Assembly (NCBI GenBank): GCA_945862235.1
Contig: CAMAYU010000041.1
Location: forward strand, 1-36,128
Reading direction: 5' to 3'
Source: Schlesneria paludicola DSM 18645
GTDB taxonomy: Bacteria > Planctomycetota > Planctomycetia > Planctomycetales > Planctomycetaceae
DNA length: 36,128 nucleotides
Shown in pieces: positions 23,393-31,659 of this stretch. The position numbers and the translations under genes were made by a program. Every line of letters starts with the position of its first letter. Within the stretch, counting starts at the first letter, position 1. The notes beneath the pieces are model-generated. The model was given only the letters and a program-made list of their open reading frames with translations, was not told the DNA's origin and did no database searches.

Positions 23393-24694
23393 ATGGCTCT
23401 GCATCGAACTTGTGATGGTGTTGCTCGTCGCGACTTTTTGAAGGTGGGTGTGCTCGGCGCTTCGGCTCTCACGCTGTCGAACTACCTGCGGCTGTCTCAT
23501 GCCGGAGAAGTGAAGAAAGAGGCGAAGGCGACTTCGGCCATCTTCATCAATCTGGGCGGCGGGCCGTCGCACATGGACACGTTCGACCTCAAGCCGAACG
23601 CTCCCGCTGAATTCCGGGGCGAGTTCAATCCGATCCAGACGAACGTCAGTGGCATCGAAATCAGTGAGCATCTGCCGAAGCTGGCTCAGCAGATGGACAA
23701 GTTCGCCATTCTGCGTGGTGTCACGCACACGCTGGCCGCTCACGAACTCGGTTCGCAATACGTGAACACTGGCAACCGCCCGATTCCGTCGATCGAGTTC
23801 CCCGGCTACGGCGCGGTTGTCACGAAGGAACTCGGCGGACTCGAAGACCTGCCGCAGTTCGTCGCGGTCCCGAACTCACCGCAGAAGGCGGGCTACTTGG
23901 GTGTTCGCTACGCAGCCCTTTCGACCGGCAAGACGCCGACCGCCGGTCAACCGTTCGGAGTGCGCGGTGTCACGCTTGGGAACGGCCTGACGGTGGCTGA
24001 TGTCGAGAAACGTCGCACGCTGCTCGAAGACCTCGACACGACCTTCAAGGCGGTCGAGAAGGACAGCCAGTTGCTCGATGGCTTGGACCGCTTCGGCGAT
24101 CAGGCCTACTCGATGATCACGTCGTCTCGTTCGCGCGAGGCATTCGATGTAAGTAAAGAATCGCCGTCGTATGCTGCTCCGTTCGGTGTGACTGGTTTCG
24201 GCCAGAGCTGTTTGCTCGCGTCGCGACTCGTCGAATCGGGTGTCCGGTTCGTGACGATCAACTATGGCGGCTGGGACACTCACAACGACAACTGGGTCCG
24301 TTTGAAGACGAAGCAGTTGCCGCCGTTCGATGAAGGTCTGGCTGCGTTGCTCGGTGGCCTCGCCCAGAAGGGGCTGCTTGCTTCGACGTGCGTTTACGTC
24401 ACGGGCGAGTTCGGCCGCACGCCGAAGATCAACACGCAACGCAACGGCCGCGATCACTATGCCCGCGCGATGTTCATGCTGATGGCAGGGGGCGGCGTCA
24501 AGCCGGGTCAAGTCTTGGGAGCCTCCGACGACAAGGCTCAAGGTCCAGCGGGAGACGGCTTCAAGCCCGATCACGTCGCCGCGTCGTTCTATCACAACCT
24601 CGGCATCGACTGTCACAAGGAATACCAGACCAACATCGGTCGCCCGGTGATGATCGTCCGCGATGGCGAGATCATTCCCGAGTTGTTTGCGTGA
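23393..24694 (+). CDS. DUF1501 family protein with Tat-type signal
   Basis: A 433-residue DUF1501 protein, distantly related to the alkaline phosphatase/sulfatase fold. An N-terminal twin-arginine motif ARRDFLKVGVLG (11-22) followed by a hydrophobic stretch predicts folded export by Tat. Family blocks are AIFINLGGGPSHMDTFDLKP, FAILRGVTHTLAAHELGSQY, VPNSPQKAGYLGVRY, FVTINYGGWDTHNDN, CVYVTGEFGRTPKIN and RDHYARAMFMLMAGGGVKPG. The aspartate, histidine and threonine/serine residues in these blocks are the candidate metal and catalytic sites. The ATG is preceded by AAAGGGA. It follows the DUF1549/1553 gene by 146 bp, the standard planctomycete pairing, so the two proteins probably work together outside the cytoplasm. 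Substrate unknown. Confidence 0.92.
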   Translation: MALHRTCDGVARRDFLKVGVLGASALTLSNYLRLSHAGEVKKEAKATSAIFINLGGGPSHMDTFDLKPNAPAEFRGEFNPIQTNVSGIEISEHLPKLAQQMDKFAILRGVTHTLAAHELGSQYVNTGNRPIPSIEFPGYGAVVTKELGGLEDLPQFVAVPNSPQKAGYLGVRYAALSTGKTPTAGQPFGVRGVTLGNGLTVADVEKRRTLLEDLDTTFKAVEKDSQLLDGLDRFGDQAYSMITSSRSREAFDVSKESPSYAAPFGVTGFGQSCLLASRLVESGVRFVTINYGGWDTHNDNWVRLKTKQLPPFDEGLAALLGGLAQKGLLASTCVYVTGEFGRTPKINTQRNGRDHYARAMFMLMAGGGVKPGQVLGASDDKAQGPAGDGFKPDHVAASFYHNLGIDCHKEYQTNIGRPVMIVRDGEIIPELFA

Positions 24695-24740
24695 AGTGAG
24701 GCGCTAAGGAACCGACTCGAAACAACTTCCCACATTCCTC

Positions 24741-24890
24741 GCGTATCCTCCCTCCTCTCGGCGGGGAGGGCCGGGGAGAGGGGAGGATGGTCAAGTCGAT
24801 TTGCCACTCGCCCCCCTCCCTAACCCTTCCCACCGAGGGGAGGGAACACGGCGCAAGCCGGGAAGTGATTTCACACCGAATCCGAATCAG
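24741..24890. repeat. G/C-rich inverted repeat region with CACCGAATCC tail
   Basis: ATCCTCCCTCCTCTC (24745-24759) pairs with GAGAGGGGAGGAT (24776-24788), and a second G/C hairpin CCCTCCC...GGGGAGGGA follows around 24813-24846. The tail GAAGTGATTTCACACCGAATCC (to 24883) matches the one at 8039-8060 after the M28 gene. It lies between the DUF1501 and LTXXQ genes. Confidence 0.55.
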
Positions 24891-24900
24891 CTCAGAACGT

Positions 24901-24930
24901 GAAGTCCGGCTTTAGGAAAAGCCGGACTTC
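24901..24930. repeat. 13-bp perfect hairpin with tetraloop
   Basis: GAAGTCCGGCTTT (24901-24913) and AAAGCCGGACTTC (24918-24930) are perfect complements around AGGA. It lies 54 bp upstream of the LTXXQ gene start, in its probable 5' leader. It could end the DUF1501 transcript or form a leader structure; it lacks a T-tract. Confidence 0.75.
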
Positions 24931-24983
24931 GGACAACCTTCCCTCGACGAGCAATGGCTACGACACACATCAAAGGAGATTCG

Positions 24984-25484
24984 ATGAACGGACTATTTCG
25001 CACCGTGATGACGTTGGGTTTGGCTGCCTGTCTGACGGGGACCGCCTTCGTCGGCGATGCCGCTGCTCAGAAGGAGAAGGGCAAGAAGAAGGCTGGGATG
25101 GCTGCCGGTCAGCAAATCTTCACGCTCCCCAAAGAGATCACTCTGACCGACGATCAGAAGACGAAGCTCGAAGAGATCAAGAAGGAACACGGCCCCAAGC
25201 TGGCCGAACTGACGAAGAAGATGGACGACACGCTGACGGCCGATCAGAAGAAGACTCGGAAGGAAGCGGTAGACAAGGCTCGCGCAGACGGTAAGAAGGG
25301 GAAAGACCTTCAGTCGGCGGTCGATGCGGCGGTCGCTCTGACCGACGATCAGAAGAAGGCTCAAGACGAAGTGAAGCCCGAACTGACCAAGCTGCAAGGT
25401 TCGATCCGCGAGAAGCTTCACGGTCTGCTGACGACCGACCAACAGGAACACTACAAGCTCCCCAAGGCTAAGAAGAACAAGTAA
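24984..25484 (+). CDS. Small exported LTXXQ-repeat (Spy/CpxP-like) protein
   Basis: A 166-residue exported, lysine-rich helical protein. The signal peptide is about 1-28 (MNGLFRTVMTLGLAACLTGT...AAAQ). Four L-T-x-x-Q motifs occur at 54-58 (LTDDQ), 84-88 (LTADQ), 119-123 (LTDDQ) and 149-153 (LTTDQ). The spacings of 30, 35 and 30 residues indicate a duplicated helical hairpin. LTXXQ motifs define the Spy/CpxP periplasmic chaperone family, which senses and buffers envelope protein stress. The ATG at 24984 has AAGGAG five bases upstream; an in-frame ATG at 24954 is less likely. It is followed by the terminator-like hairpin at 25527. Chaperone function is inferred from the motif alone. Confidence 0.75.
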   Translation: MNGLFRTVMTLGLAACLTGTAFVGDAAAQKEKGKKKAGMAAGQQIFTLPKEITLTDDQKTKLEEIKKEHGPKLAELTKKMDDTLTADQKKTRKEAVDKARADGKKGKDLQSAVDAAVALTDDQKKAQDEVKPELTKLQGSIREKLHGLLTTDQQEHYKLPKAKKNK

Positions 25485-25526
25485 CCGCGAGCGGTGTGCC
25501 ACCGCTCGATGAGTCCGCGTGCAGTC

Positions 25527-25562
25527 ACACAAGCCCGGTCTGGCGACAGACCGGGCTTGTGT
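25527..25562. terminator. 16-bp perfect hairpin after the LTXXQ gene
   Basis: ACACAAGCCCGGTCTG (25527-25542) and its perfect complement (25547-25562) enclose a GCGA tetraloop. It starts 43 bp after the LTXXQ stop. The strong stem and position fit a transcription terminator, although only isolated Ts follow. Confidence 0.75.
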
Positions 25563-25593
25563 CGTTAATGAGGTGTCGTACCGGAGGAAGTAC

Positions 25594-25684
25594 GTCGTTT
25601 AACCGCGTGGGCAACACCCCGCGCGTCGAGTGACGTTTGAGCCTGTTCGCCCATCGACGCGCGGGGCGTACGCGGTTGAATGAC
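25594..25684. repeat. Inverted repeat between convergent genes (TTTAACCGC ends)
   Basis: The left arm 25594-25629 (GTCGTTTAACCGCGTGGGC...CGCGCGTCGA) and right arm 25654-25684 are complementary apart from a 4-5 nt indel and a few mismatches. It lies between the LTXXQ gene and the convergent ABC permease. The outer TTTAACCGC resembles the end of the element at 1302-1392. Confidence 0.75.
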
Positions 25685-25711
25685 TCAAATTTGGGCGAAT
25701 GAACGACCAGC

Positions 25712-27037
25712 TCATCCGCGGCGGATCGCTTCCATCGGGGACATGCGGACGGCCCAGAAGGCGGGGTAGAGACCGCCGCTCATGCCGAGCAGTGTGCTGA
25801 AGACGAGGCTGAACAGCAGGAGGCTCGGGCTGGCGAACAGGTGGACTTTGGTCGGGAAGGTCCAGTTCACAACCTGCACGACGAGGCAACCGCTCGCACA
25901 GCCGAGGACTCCGCCCATGATGCCGAGCAGCGCGCTTTCCCATGTGATCAGTCGCAACACATCCCACGATGACCAGCCGTTGGCACGCAGCACGCCGAAC
26001 TCGATCATCCGCTCGGCGACACTCATCAGCATCGTGTTGAGAATGCTGAGGAGCGCGATGAGGACTCCGATCGCCGTCATCAATCCCAGAAAGATGTCGA
26101 GATCGCCGCTCAGTTCGCTGATCTTCTCGCCCCAATCTTGGGCCGAACGGATTTCCACGGTCTCTTCGAGAGCGGCCGGAGGATGTTCATCGTCGGTTTT
26201 TGTGTCGGTGGCCCCTGCTCTGCTCTGCTGGTCAGCATTGGCCGGTGCTGTTTGCATGAGCTTCGCCGCGACACTCATCAGGTCGAGCGAGCCGCCTCCC
26301 GTGAGCGCCGCTAGGCCGCCGGTGCGCCAAGCGTCCGTCTTGCGTCCGCGAAACAGCGCCTGCACTTGTTCGATGAGCTTCGCGTTGGGGACCGTGCCGT
26401 CGGGTTCAAAGTAGATCGAGGTGACGAGGTTTTCCTCGAAGTTGCCGATCGTCCGCGCGGCGGCTCCGTCGAGCACGATGGCTACGTCGAGCAGCAATGA
26501 GCCGCAGTGATAGATCCCGACGATGGTCAGGTCGTGGCCATCGACTCGCAGCGGATCGCCGACTTTTTTTTGTAGGGCATCGGCAATCGACTGGCTCACC
26601 ACGCAATGGAATGTCCCGCGATCTTCGAGATTGAGAAACCGACCGCTGCGGATGTCGTCGCGGTAGACCGCTTCCTTCAGGGCCAGTGTGCGTTCGATGT
26701 CGGTGCCAAACAGAAAACGTGGCGGAGAAAATGTGGGCTTGCCATCGACCAACTGCGCCCGGACCCAAACTTCGCGCCTGACGACGCCGACTCCTTTTTG
26801 CTGCGCGATCTCATCGGCCCACGATGCGGGAAGCCGCGAGAAGAGCGGGATCGGCGCGCCGGGCTGCATCACTGCGAGACCTCGGATGCGCCCGAACGTT
26901 TGGCTCACGGTGTCGTCGATGCCGGAGGCGATTGAGAACAGGCCGACCATGCCGGTGATGGCGACCGTCAACCCGAGCAACGCGAGCAGCGACCGGACGG
27001 GCCGACTGAGCAGATTCTGAGCGGCAAAGCGGAACAT
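25712..27037 (-). CDS. ABC transporter permease, MacB/FtsX type
   Basis: A 441-residue inner-membrane permease. It has the MacB plan: one N-terminal membrane helix (about 16-40, LLALLGLTVAITGMVGLFSI), a large periplasmic domain (about 45-300) with GVVRREVWVRAQLV and VGDPLRVDGHDLTIVGIYHC, then three C-terminal helices starting near 310 (FLGLMTAIGVLIALLSILN). The FtsX signature SVAERMIEFGVLRANGWSSW follows, and it ends PMEAIRRG. An ATG (27037) and an adjacent TTG (27040) are both possible; GGAG lies 8-11 bases upstream. A run of eight A residues on the coding strand (26564-26571) encodes QKK. The partner ATPase is not adjacent: the next gene upstream is a kinase. Likely role is lipoprotein or macrolide-type export, or mechanotransmission; this cannot be resolved. 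Confidence 0.88.
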   Translation of the reverse strand: MFRFAAQNLLSRPVRSLLALLGLTVAITGMVGLFSIASGIDDTVSQTFGRIRGLAVMQPGAPIPLFSRLPASWADEIAQQKGVGVVRREVWVRAQLVDGKPTFSPPRFLFGTDIERTLALKEAVYRDDIRSGRFLNLEDRGTFHCVVSQSIADALQKKVGDPLRVDGHDLTIVGIYHCGSLLLDVAIVLDGAAARTIGNFEENLVTSIYFEPDGTVPNAKLIEQVQALFRGRKTDAWRTGGLAALTGGGSLDLMSVAAKLMQTAPANADQQSRAGATDTKTDDEHPPAALEETVEIRSAQDWGEKISELSGDLDIFLGLMTAIGVLIALLSILNTMLMSVAERMIEFGVLRANGWSSWDVLRLITWESALLGIMGGVLGCASGCLVVQVVNWTFPTKVHLFASPSLLLFSLVFSTLLGMSGGLYPAFWAVRMSPMEAIRRG

Positions 27038-27122
27038 CAATGGACGGTCTCCGGGAGGCGGTGTGCAGCATTGCGCGGCGGTATTGTTATTCGCGAGAAG
27101 GGGCGGGCTGTGAAATCGGTGC

Positions 27123-27202
27123 GAAGTGAAAAGTGATCAGTGCAAAGTAAGATCCGACGAGGGGCATTTTCACTTTGCACTTCTCACTTCTCACTTTGCA
27201 CT
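27123..27202. repeat. Mixed direct and inverted repeats, TCACTTTGCACT
   Basis: TCACTTTGCACT occurs twice in direct orientation (27170-27181 and 27191-27202), and its complement AGTGCAAAGT occurs at 27139-27148, next to AGTGAAAAGTGA. This AT-richer patch lies between the permease start and the kinase stop. It looks like a degenerate dispersed palindrome. Confidence 0.6.
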
Positions 27203-27229
27203 CTCTGCCACACTCCCCGCACAACGTCG

Positions 27230-28705
27230 TCAATCAGGGCGGTCTTCGACCCCCGCCTTCGGGTCCGATGTGCGTGAGACTTCCAGTTTCCTACGGGCCT
27301 CTTCGACAAGCTCGCGCAGGGCCGAATCGTTGTCGTAGAGGTCCATAATTCCCAACCAGATGGTCTTCGCTTGCTCGGGTTCTTCAACTTCCAACTTCGC
27401 GGCCCTGTCGAGAGCTTCGCGGATGAACGCGCGCGGATTGCTGGCACGTTGGTCGCGGATCGAGGCCAACAGGCTATCGACGGCGCGCAGCGTACTGAGA
27501 TGACGTTCATCGTTGTCGATCAGAGGTCGCAGGGCGTCGAGCAGTTGTTTGGCTCCCGCCAAGTCCCCCCCCTTCTTGCGGCTGCGGGCGATCTGGACGA
27601 TGCGTTCGGGTTCGGAGATGGCTCGCGATTGTTGCGTCCGGCGATCCGAGTCATCCGGCCAGAACAAGACGATGCCGACCAAGACCATCATCAGCAGGCC
27701 GATCAGCACCCATGTGTTGTTGAAGAAGCGTTCCCAGAGCGAGTCCGGCTCCTGCTCCGAGAGCTGTGCCTTCATGAAGTCGCGCATGAACGTCGCACCG
27801 ATGGCGCGTTGCGGCGCGAGCGGGATGTCTGCACGAGTCTCGCTGTCCGGCGAAGATTGTGCCACGACGACCGACTGCTTCAACTCCATCTTTCGCAGCA
27901 CTTCGTTCAGGCGTTTTGAGACGACGAATGCATCGGGCAGGCGTTTCTCGGGATCCTTTTCGAGCAACTGGCAGACAATGTCGTCGAGCCATGATGGGAT
28001 TTCGGGAACGTAGTTGCGTGGCGGATCGAAGCGGCCGAAGCGTTGCTTCTGCATGATCTCGGCGGCGGTTCCGCCACTGAACGGCGGCTGGCCGACGAGC
28101 ATCGTGTAAAGAACCGCCCCCAGCGCGTAGAGGTCGCTGCGGCGATCCGTGCGTCTTCCTTCGACCTGTTCGGGCGGCATGAACTCGGCCGTGCCGAGAA
28201 TCGCACCGGTCATGGTCAGGCGGTCGGCCGCGAAGACTTGAGCGACGCCAAAGTCGGTCAGCTTCAGATTCCCATCTTTGTCGAGCAGCAAGTTCGATGG
28301 CTTGAGATCACGATGGACGACGCCCGAATCGTGCGCGTGCTTCAGGCCCGCACACATCTGGATACCGAGCCGAATCGTCTCCTTCCACGGAATGCGTCGT
28401 TCGCGCCGCAACAGTGCCGTGAGCGTCTCTCCCTCGACGTACTCCATCGCGTAAAAGTAGGTCTCGTCGTTGTCCGTCCCCGCCTCGAAGAGCTTGACGA
28501 TGTGCGGGTTGTCGAGCTTGCGCATCGCCTCGATTTCGCGATTGAAACGCAGGACAAAGCCCTCTTCCCTTGCGAGCGATGCGGGCAACTCCTTGATCGC
28601 TGCGACCTGACCCGTCTCACCGTGCTTGCCGAGATAGACGTTCCCCATGCCTCCCGCACCGATCTTACGGTCGATCACATACGGTCCGAGTCGAACAGGG
28701 TGCAT
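27230..28705 (-). CDS. Membrane-anchored Hanks-type Ser/Thr protein kinase
   Basis: A 491-residue signalling kinase. The cytoplasmic catalytic domain (about 8-275) has all key motifs: glycine loop IGAGGMGNVYLG (15-26), K38 in AAIKEL, HRDLKPSN (131-138, catalytic D133), DFG (151-153) and the activation/APE region GTAEFMPPEQ. A juxtamembrane linker is followed by one membrane helix (about 332-349, WVLIGLLMMVLVGIVLFW). The last 140 residues are helical and outside the membrane, resembling a repeat-type domain (GGDLAGAKQLLDALRPLIDN). There is no PASTA domain, unlike PknB of Gram-positives. The ATG has AGGA about 12 bases upstream. No phosphatase is adjacent. The targets are unknown; planctomycetes have many such kinases. 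Confidence 0.94.
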   Translation of the reverse strand: MHPVRLGPYVIDRKIGAGGMGNVYLGKHGETGQVAAIKELPASLAREEGFVLRFNREIEAMRKLDNPHIVKLFEAGTDNDETYFYAMEYVEGETLTALLRRERRIPWKETIRLGIQMCAGLKHAHDSGVVHRDLKPSNLLLDKDGNLKLTDFGVAQVFAADRLTMTGAILGTAEFMPPEQVEGRRTDRRSDLYALGAVLYTMLVGQPPFSGGTAAEIMQKQRFGRFDPPRNYVPEIPSWLDDIVCQLLEKDPEKRLPDAFVVSKRLNEVLRKMELKQSVVVAQSSPDSETRADIPLAPQRAIGATFMRDFMKAQLSEQEPDSLWERFFNNTWVLIGLLMMVLVGIVLFWPDDSDRRTQQSRAISEPERIVQIARSRKKGGDLAGAKQLLDALRPLIDNDERHLSTLRAVDSLLASIRDQRASNPRAFIREALDRAAKLEVEEPEQAKTIWLGIMDLYDNDSALRELVEEARRKLEVSRTSDPKAGVEDRPD

Positions 28706-28760
28706 GGCCGAAGGTGTCCTGGACGTGTGAAGGAAGTGGCCGTTCGTTCTGATGAACTCC

Positions 28761-28877
28761 GAGCGGCGCGGCGTCAGCCCCCTGGCTCTTGGGCGTCAGC
28801 CCCCTCTTCGATCAGCGCAGAACCGGGGGGCTGACGCCGCCCCGCTCAGAAATACCAAGAGGGCTGACGCCCGAGAG
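28761..28877. repeat. Interleaved double inverted repeat, GGCGTCAGCCCCC type
   Basis: Two tandem left arms (28761-28782 and about 28786-28808), both containing GGCGTCAGCCCCC, are followed by two right arms (28826-28847 and 28857-28877) containing the complement. The first pairs best with the third (21 of 22 positions) and the second with the fourth, so the pairings interleave. It lies between the kinase start and the recJ stop, both on the minus strand. Confidence 0.8.
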
Positions 28878-28947
28878 TCGCACGATCATCGCGTTCTCAA
28901 GCATCACATATCGCGTTCTCAAACTTCATTGCCGTCGCTTCGGCAGC

Positions 28948-30696
28948 TCACGAAGCCGTCGGGGTCGGCTGCCAATCAATCAAATGGAACTCGACACTCT
29001 CGCGGCCTCGGAAGCGGTTGATCGTCGGTTGGAAACAGATCGAGATCGGGCCGTTCACGGCGGCGATCTCATCGGCCCATTCTCCTTTGCCGAACGCGAT
29101 GCCGCGCATCGTGACGCCGAAGTGGCGGACTTGCAGTGAGAGATGACGTTCGCCCTCGCCCATCTTCTTTGGGGCACCGGCCAATTCGCAGTGCGACGCG
29201 ACGAAGACCGGTCGTCGGTTTTCAGCACCGAACGGGCCGAGCAGTTCGAGTTCGTTGATCGACTTCACCGTGAGGTCCGCCAGCCGGACTTCGGCATCGA
29301 CGAGTTGTTCGGCCGTTCCCGGCAGCACGTCGTGGTTGTCGGCGACGAATTGACTGAAAGCAGTGCGGAACGGATCGATCCCGTCGGGCTGAATCTTCAA
29401 TCCGGCAGCGGCATGGTGTCCGCCGAAGCTGACGAGCAAGTGCCGACACGCCGTCAGACCGGCATGCAGATTGAAACCCGCGAACGACCGGCAGCTCCCC
29501 TGTGCGAGACCGTGTACGCCGTTCATTGCGATCATCACCGTCGGCTTCTGATAGTGCTCGGCCACGCGACTGGCGACGATACCGATCACGCCCGCGTGCC
29601 AGTCGGGATGAGACAACACCAACGCGCGGTCCCCTTCCCACTCGGGCTTCTCCGCGACGAGTTCCTTCGCCTGCTTGAGCATTCGCCGCTCGACCGTCTG
29701 CCGATTGCGATTGAGTTCATCGAGATACGTCGCCAGTGCGTTGGCTCGTTCGACATCACTCGTGGTCAGCAGTTCCACCGCGAGCCGCGCCTGACCGAGT
29801 CGCCCCGCCGCGTTGATGCGCGGCGCGAGAGCGAACGACACGTCCTCGGCTTGTAGAGACGTGCGATCCGTCAGACCGGCAATGCGCAGCAACGCCTTCA
29901 GACCGGGGTTTGATCGCTCGACCAGACTCGCCAGCCCGAAGTGAACGAGGATGCGGTTCTCATCGACCAGCGGCACCACGTCGGCAATGGTCCCCATCGC
30001 GGCGAGGCCAATCGCGCTGAGCAGGAACTCGCGCATCTTCGGTGACGCCCTCTTGCCGTCGCCGAGTCTCGCGCAGATCGCCCACGCCAGCTTGAAGGCG
30101 ACCCCGACGCCACACAGTTCGCCAAACGGATAGCTTCCCGGCAGACGCGGATGAACGAGGATCGTCGATTCGGGCAACGTCTCATCGAACTGGTGATGAT
30201 CGGTGATGATCAGTTCCAATCCGATCTCCTTCGCGACCGCCGCCTCTTTGCAACTGGTGATGCCGCAATCGACGCTCACGACCAGCCGCGTCGGGTCTTC
30301 CGAGTGAAGCTGCCGTAGCGCGTCGCAGTTCAGGCCGTAGCCCTCTTCGAGCCGACTCGGGATGTAGTAATCAACGTTCGCGCCGGTCAGTTGCAGGCAG
30401 TGCCAGAGCAGACTGGTCGAGGTCACGCCGTCCACATCGTAGTCGCCATACACGGTGACTCGCCGCCCCGCCTGCACCGCCGCGACGATCCGATCCGCTG
30501 CTTGCGACACGCCCGGCAGAGTCTCGGGATCGTGCAGGTCGGTCAATTTCTTCGCGAGGAACGCCGCCCCGGCTTCAGTCGTCGCGGCCCCGCGCGCCAG
30601 AATCACCTGAGCCAAAAACGGCGAGACCCGCAGCTTCGCGCTCATTTCTCGCACCCGCGCGACATCATGCGCCGCCACCCGCCAGACTCGATTCAT
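28948..30696 (-). CDS. recJ: Single-stranded-DNA-specific exonuclease RecJ
   Basis: RecJ degrades single-stranded DNA 5' to 3' in recombination and mismatch or base-excision repair. The 582-residue product has the DHH motifs: D85, D87 and D89 in VYGDYDVDG, D143 in VVSVDCGIT, and D166-H167-H168 in IITDHHQFDE. The GVGVAFKLAW segment and the DHHA1 motif SFGGHHAAAGL are also present, followed by the C-terminal OB-type domain (ELAGAPKKMGEGERHLSLQV). It is of normal length for RecJ. The ATG has GGAG seven bases upstream. It is divergent from comB across 137 bp. Confidence 0.96.
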   Translation of the reverse strand: MNRVWRVAAHDVARVREMSAKLRVSPFLAQVILARGAATTEAGAAFLAKKLTDLHDPETLPGVSQAADRIVAAVQAGRRVTVYGDYDVDGVTSTSLLWHCLQLTGANVDYYIPSRLEEGYGLNCDALRQLHSEDPTRLVVSVDCGITSCKEAAVAKEIGLELIITDHHQFDETLPESTILVHPRLPGSYPFGELCGVGVAFKLAWAICARLGDGKRASPKMREFLLSAIGLAAMGTIADVVPLVDENRILVHFGLASLVERSNPGLKALLRIAGLTDRTSLQAEDVSFALAPRINAAGRLGQARLAVELLTTSDVERANALATYLDELNRNRQTVERRMLKQAKELVAEKPEWEGDRALVLSHPDWHAGVIGIVASRVAEHYQKPTVMIAMNGVHGLAQGSCRSFAGFNLHAGLTACRHLLVSFGGHHAAAGLKIQPDGIDPFRTAFSQFVADNHDVLPGTAEQLVDAEVRLADLTVKSINELELLGPFGAENRRPVFVASHCELAGAPKKMGEGERHLSLQVRHFGVTMRGIAFGKGEWADEIAAVNGPISICFQPTINRFRGRESVEFHLIDWQPTPTAS

Positions 30697-30833
30697 TCCA
30701 GACTCCGTTCGCTAAGACCCGCCGAACCGCGAGGGATTACAACGCCGCACCTGCACGAAGTCAAAGCGTGTGTCTCATTGGTCTCGAAAAGCATTGCTGG
30801 CAGGCAGTGTGGCCTTTTCCTATCATCCGCCGC

Positions 30834-31628
30834 ATGACTCGCGAAGTGAAAGTGCATCTGTTGCCGAAGCTGTTTGAGCCGGAGGAAGTTCGAGGCGGAA
30901 TCGCCGTCGTCTTGGACATTCTGCGGGCCTCAACAACCCTCGTTCACGCGCTGGCGGCCGGGGCGAAGGCCGTTTATCCGGTGGGCGAAGTGGGCGAAGC
31001 GAAGTCGCTGGCGAGTGGTTTTCCAACGGGGACGGTGCTGTTGGGGGGCGAGCGTGAGGGGCTGCTCATTGACGGCTTCGATCTCGACAACAACCCGTTC
31101 GCGTACACGGCGGAGGTCGTGGCGGACAAGTCGGTCGTGTTTACCACGTCGAATGGAACTCGGGCTTTGCTGCACGCTCAAGAAGCCGATCGCATCCTGA
31201 TCGGCTCGTTCGTGAACCTGCAAGCGGTCGTGAATCTGCTCGTCGCCGATACGCGACCGATTCATCTGATCTGCGCGGGGACGATGGGGCGAGTCTCGTT
31301 GGAAGATGTCCTCTGTGCGGGAGGGATTTGCCACCGGTTGCAGGTCTGGGCCGATGAGTTCGGCGTCGGTGATGACTTCAATTGCGACGACGATCAAACG
31401 CAACTGGCCCTCGACCACTATTGGTTCCGCGCGGCGGCTCCCGTGGACGACGATCCCGAAGCGATTGACGAAGCGCTTCAAATGAGTCGCGGTGGACGCA
31501 ACTGCCTCCGACTGGGCTTTGGCGAGCAGATCACTCGCGCCGCTACCTATGACCTGTTCAACTTCGTCCCTGAGTACGACAAGTCCACCAAGTCCATCAC
31601 GATCACCTCACCAACTCCTGACTCCTGA
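30834..31628 (+). CDS. comB: 2-phosphosulfolactate phosphatase
   Basis: ComB removes phosphate from 2-phospho-3-sulfolactate; in methanogens this is a step to coenzyme M. The 264-residue protein carries the family blocks: [48 protein letters not shown] and [33 protein letters not shown] is also conserved. No ComA or other coenzyme M gene is visible, so the product is probably used as sulfolactate or the true substrate differs. The ATG at 30834 has no Shine-Dalgarno sequence, but TATCAT ends eight bases before it, which would fit leaderless transcription; this is weak inference. Thirty-one bases separate it from glyQS, suggesting co-transcription. Confidence 0.9.
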   Translation: MTREVKVHLLPKLFEPEEVRGGIAVVLDILRASTTLVHALAAGAKAVYPVGEVGEAKSLASGFPTGTVLLGGEREGLLIDGFDLDNNPFAYTAEVVADKSVVFTTSNGTRALLHAQEADRILIGSFVNLQAVVNLLVADTRPIHLICAGTMGRVSLEDVLCAGGICHRLQVWADEFGVGDDFNCDDDQTQLALDHYWFRAAAPVDDDPEAIDEALQMSRGGRNCLRLGFGEQITRAATYDLFNFVPEYDKSTKSITITSPTPDS

Positions 31629-31659
31629 CTTCTTCTTCCGTTCCGAAAGGCTCTCCGAC

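Noticed and set aside
24741..24890. G/C-rich repeats considered as a possible CRISPR array
   Set aside because: There are no regularly spaced direct repeats with unique spacers; the structure is inverted repeats, and no cas gene is present.
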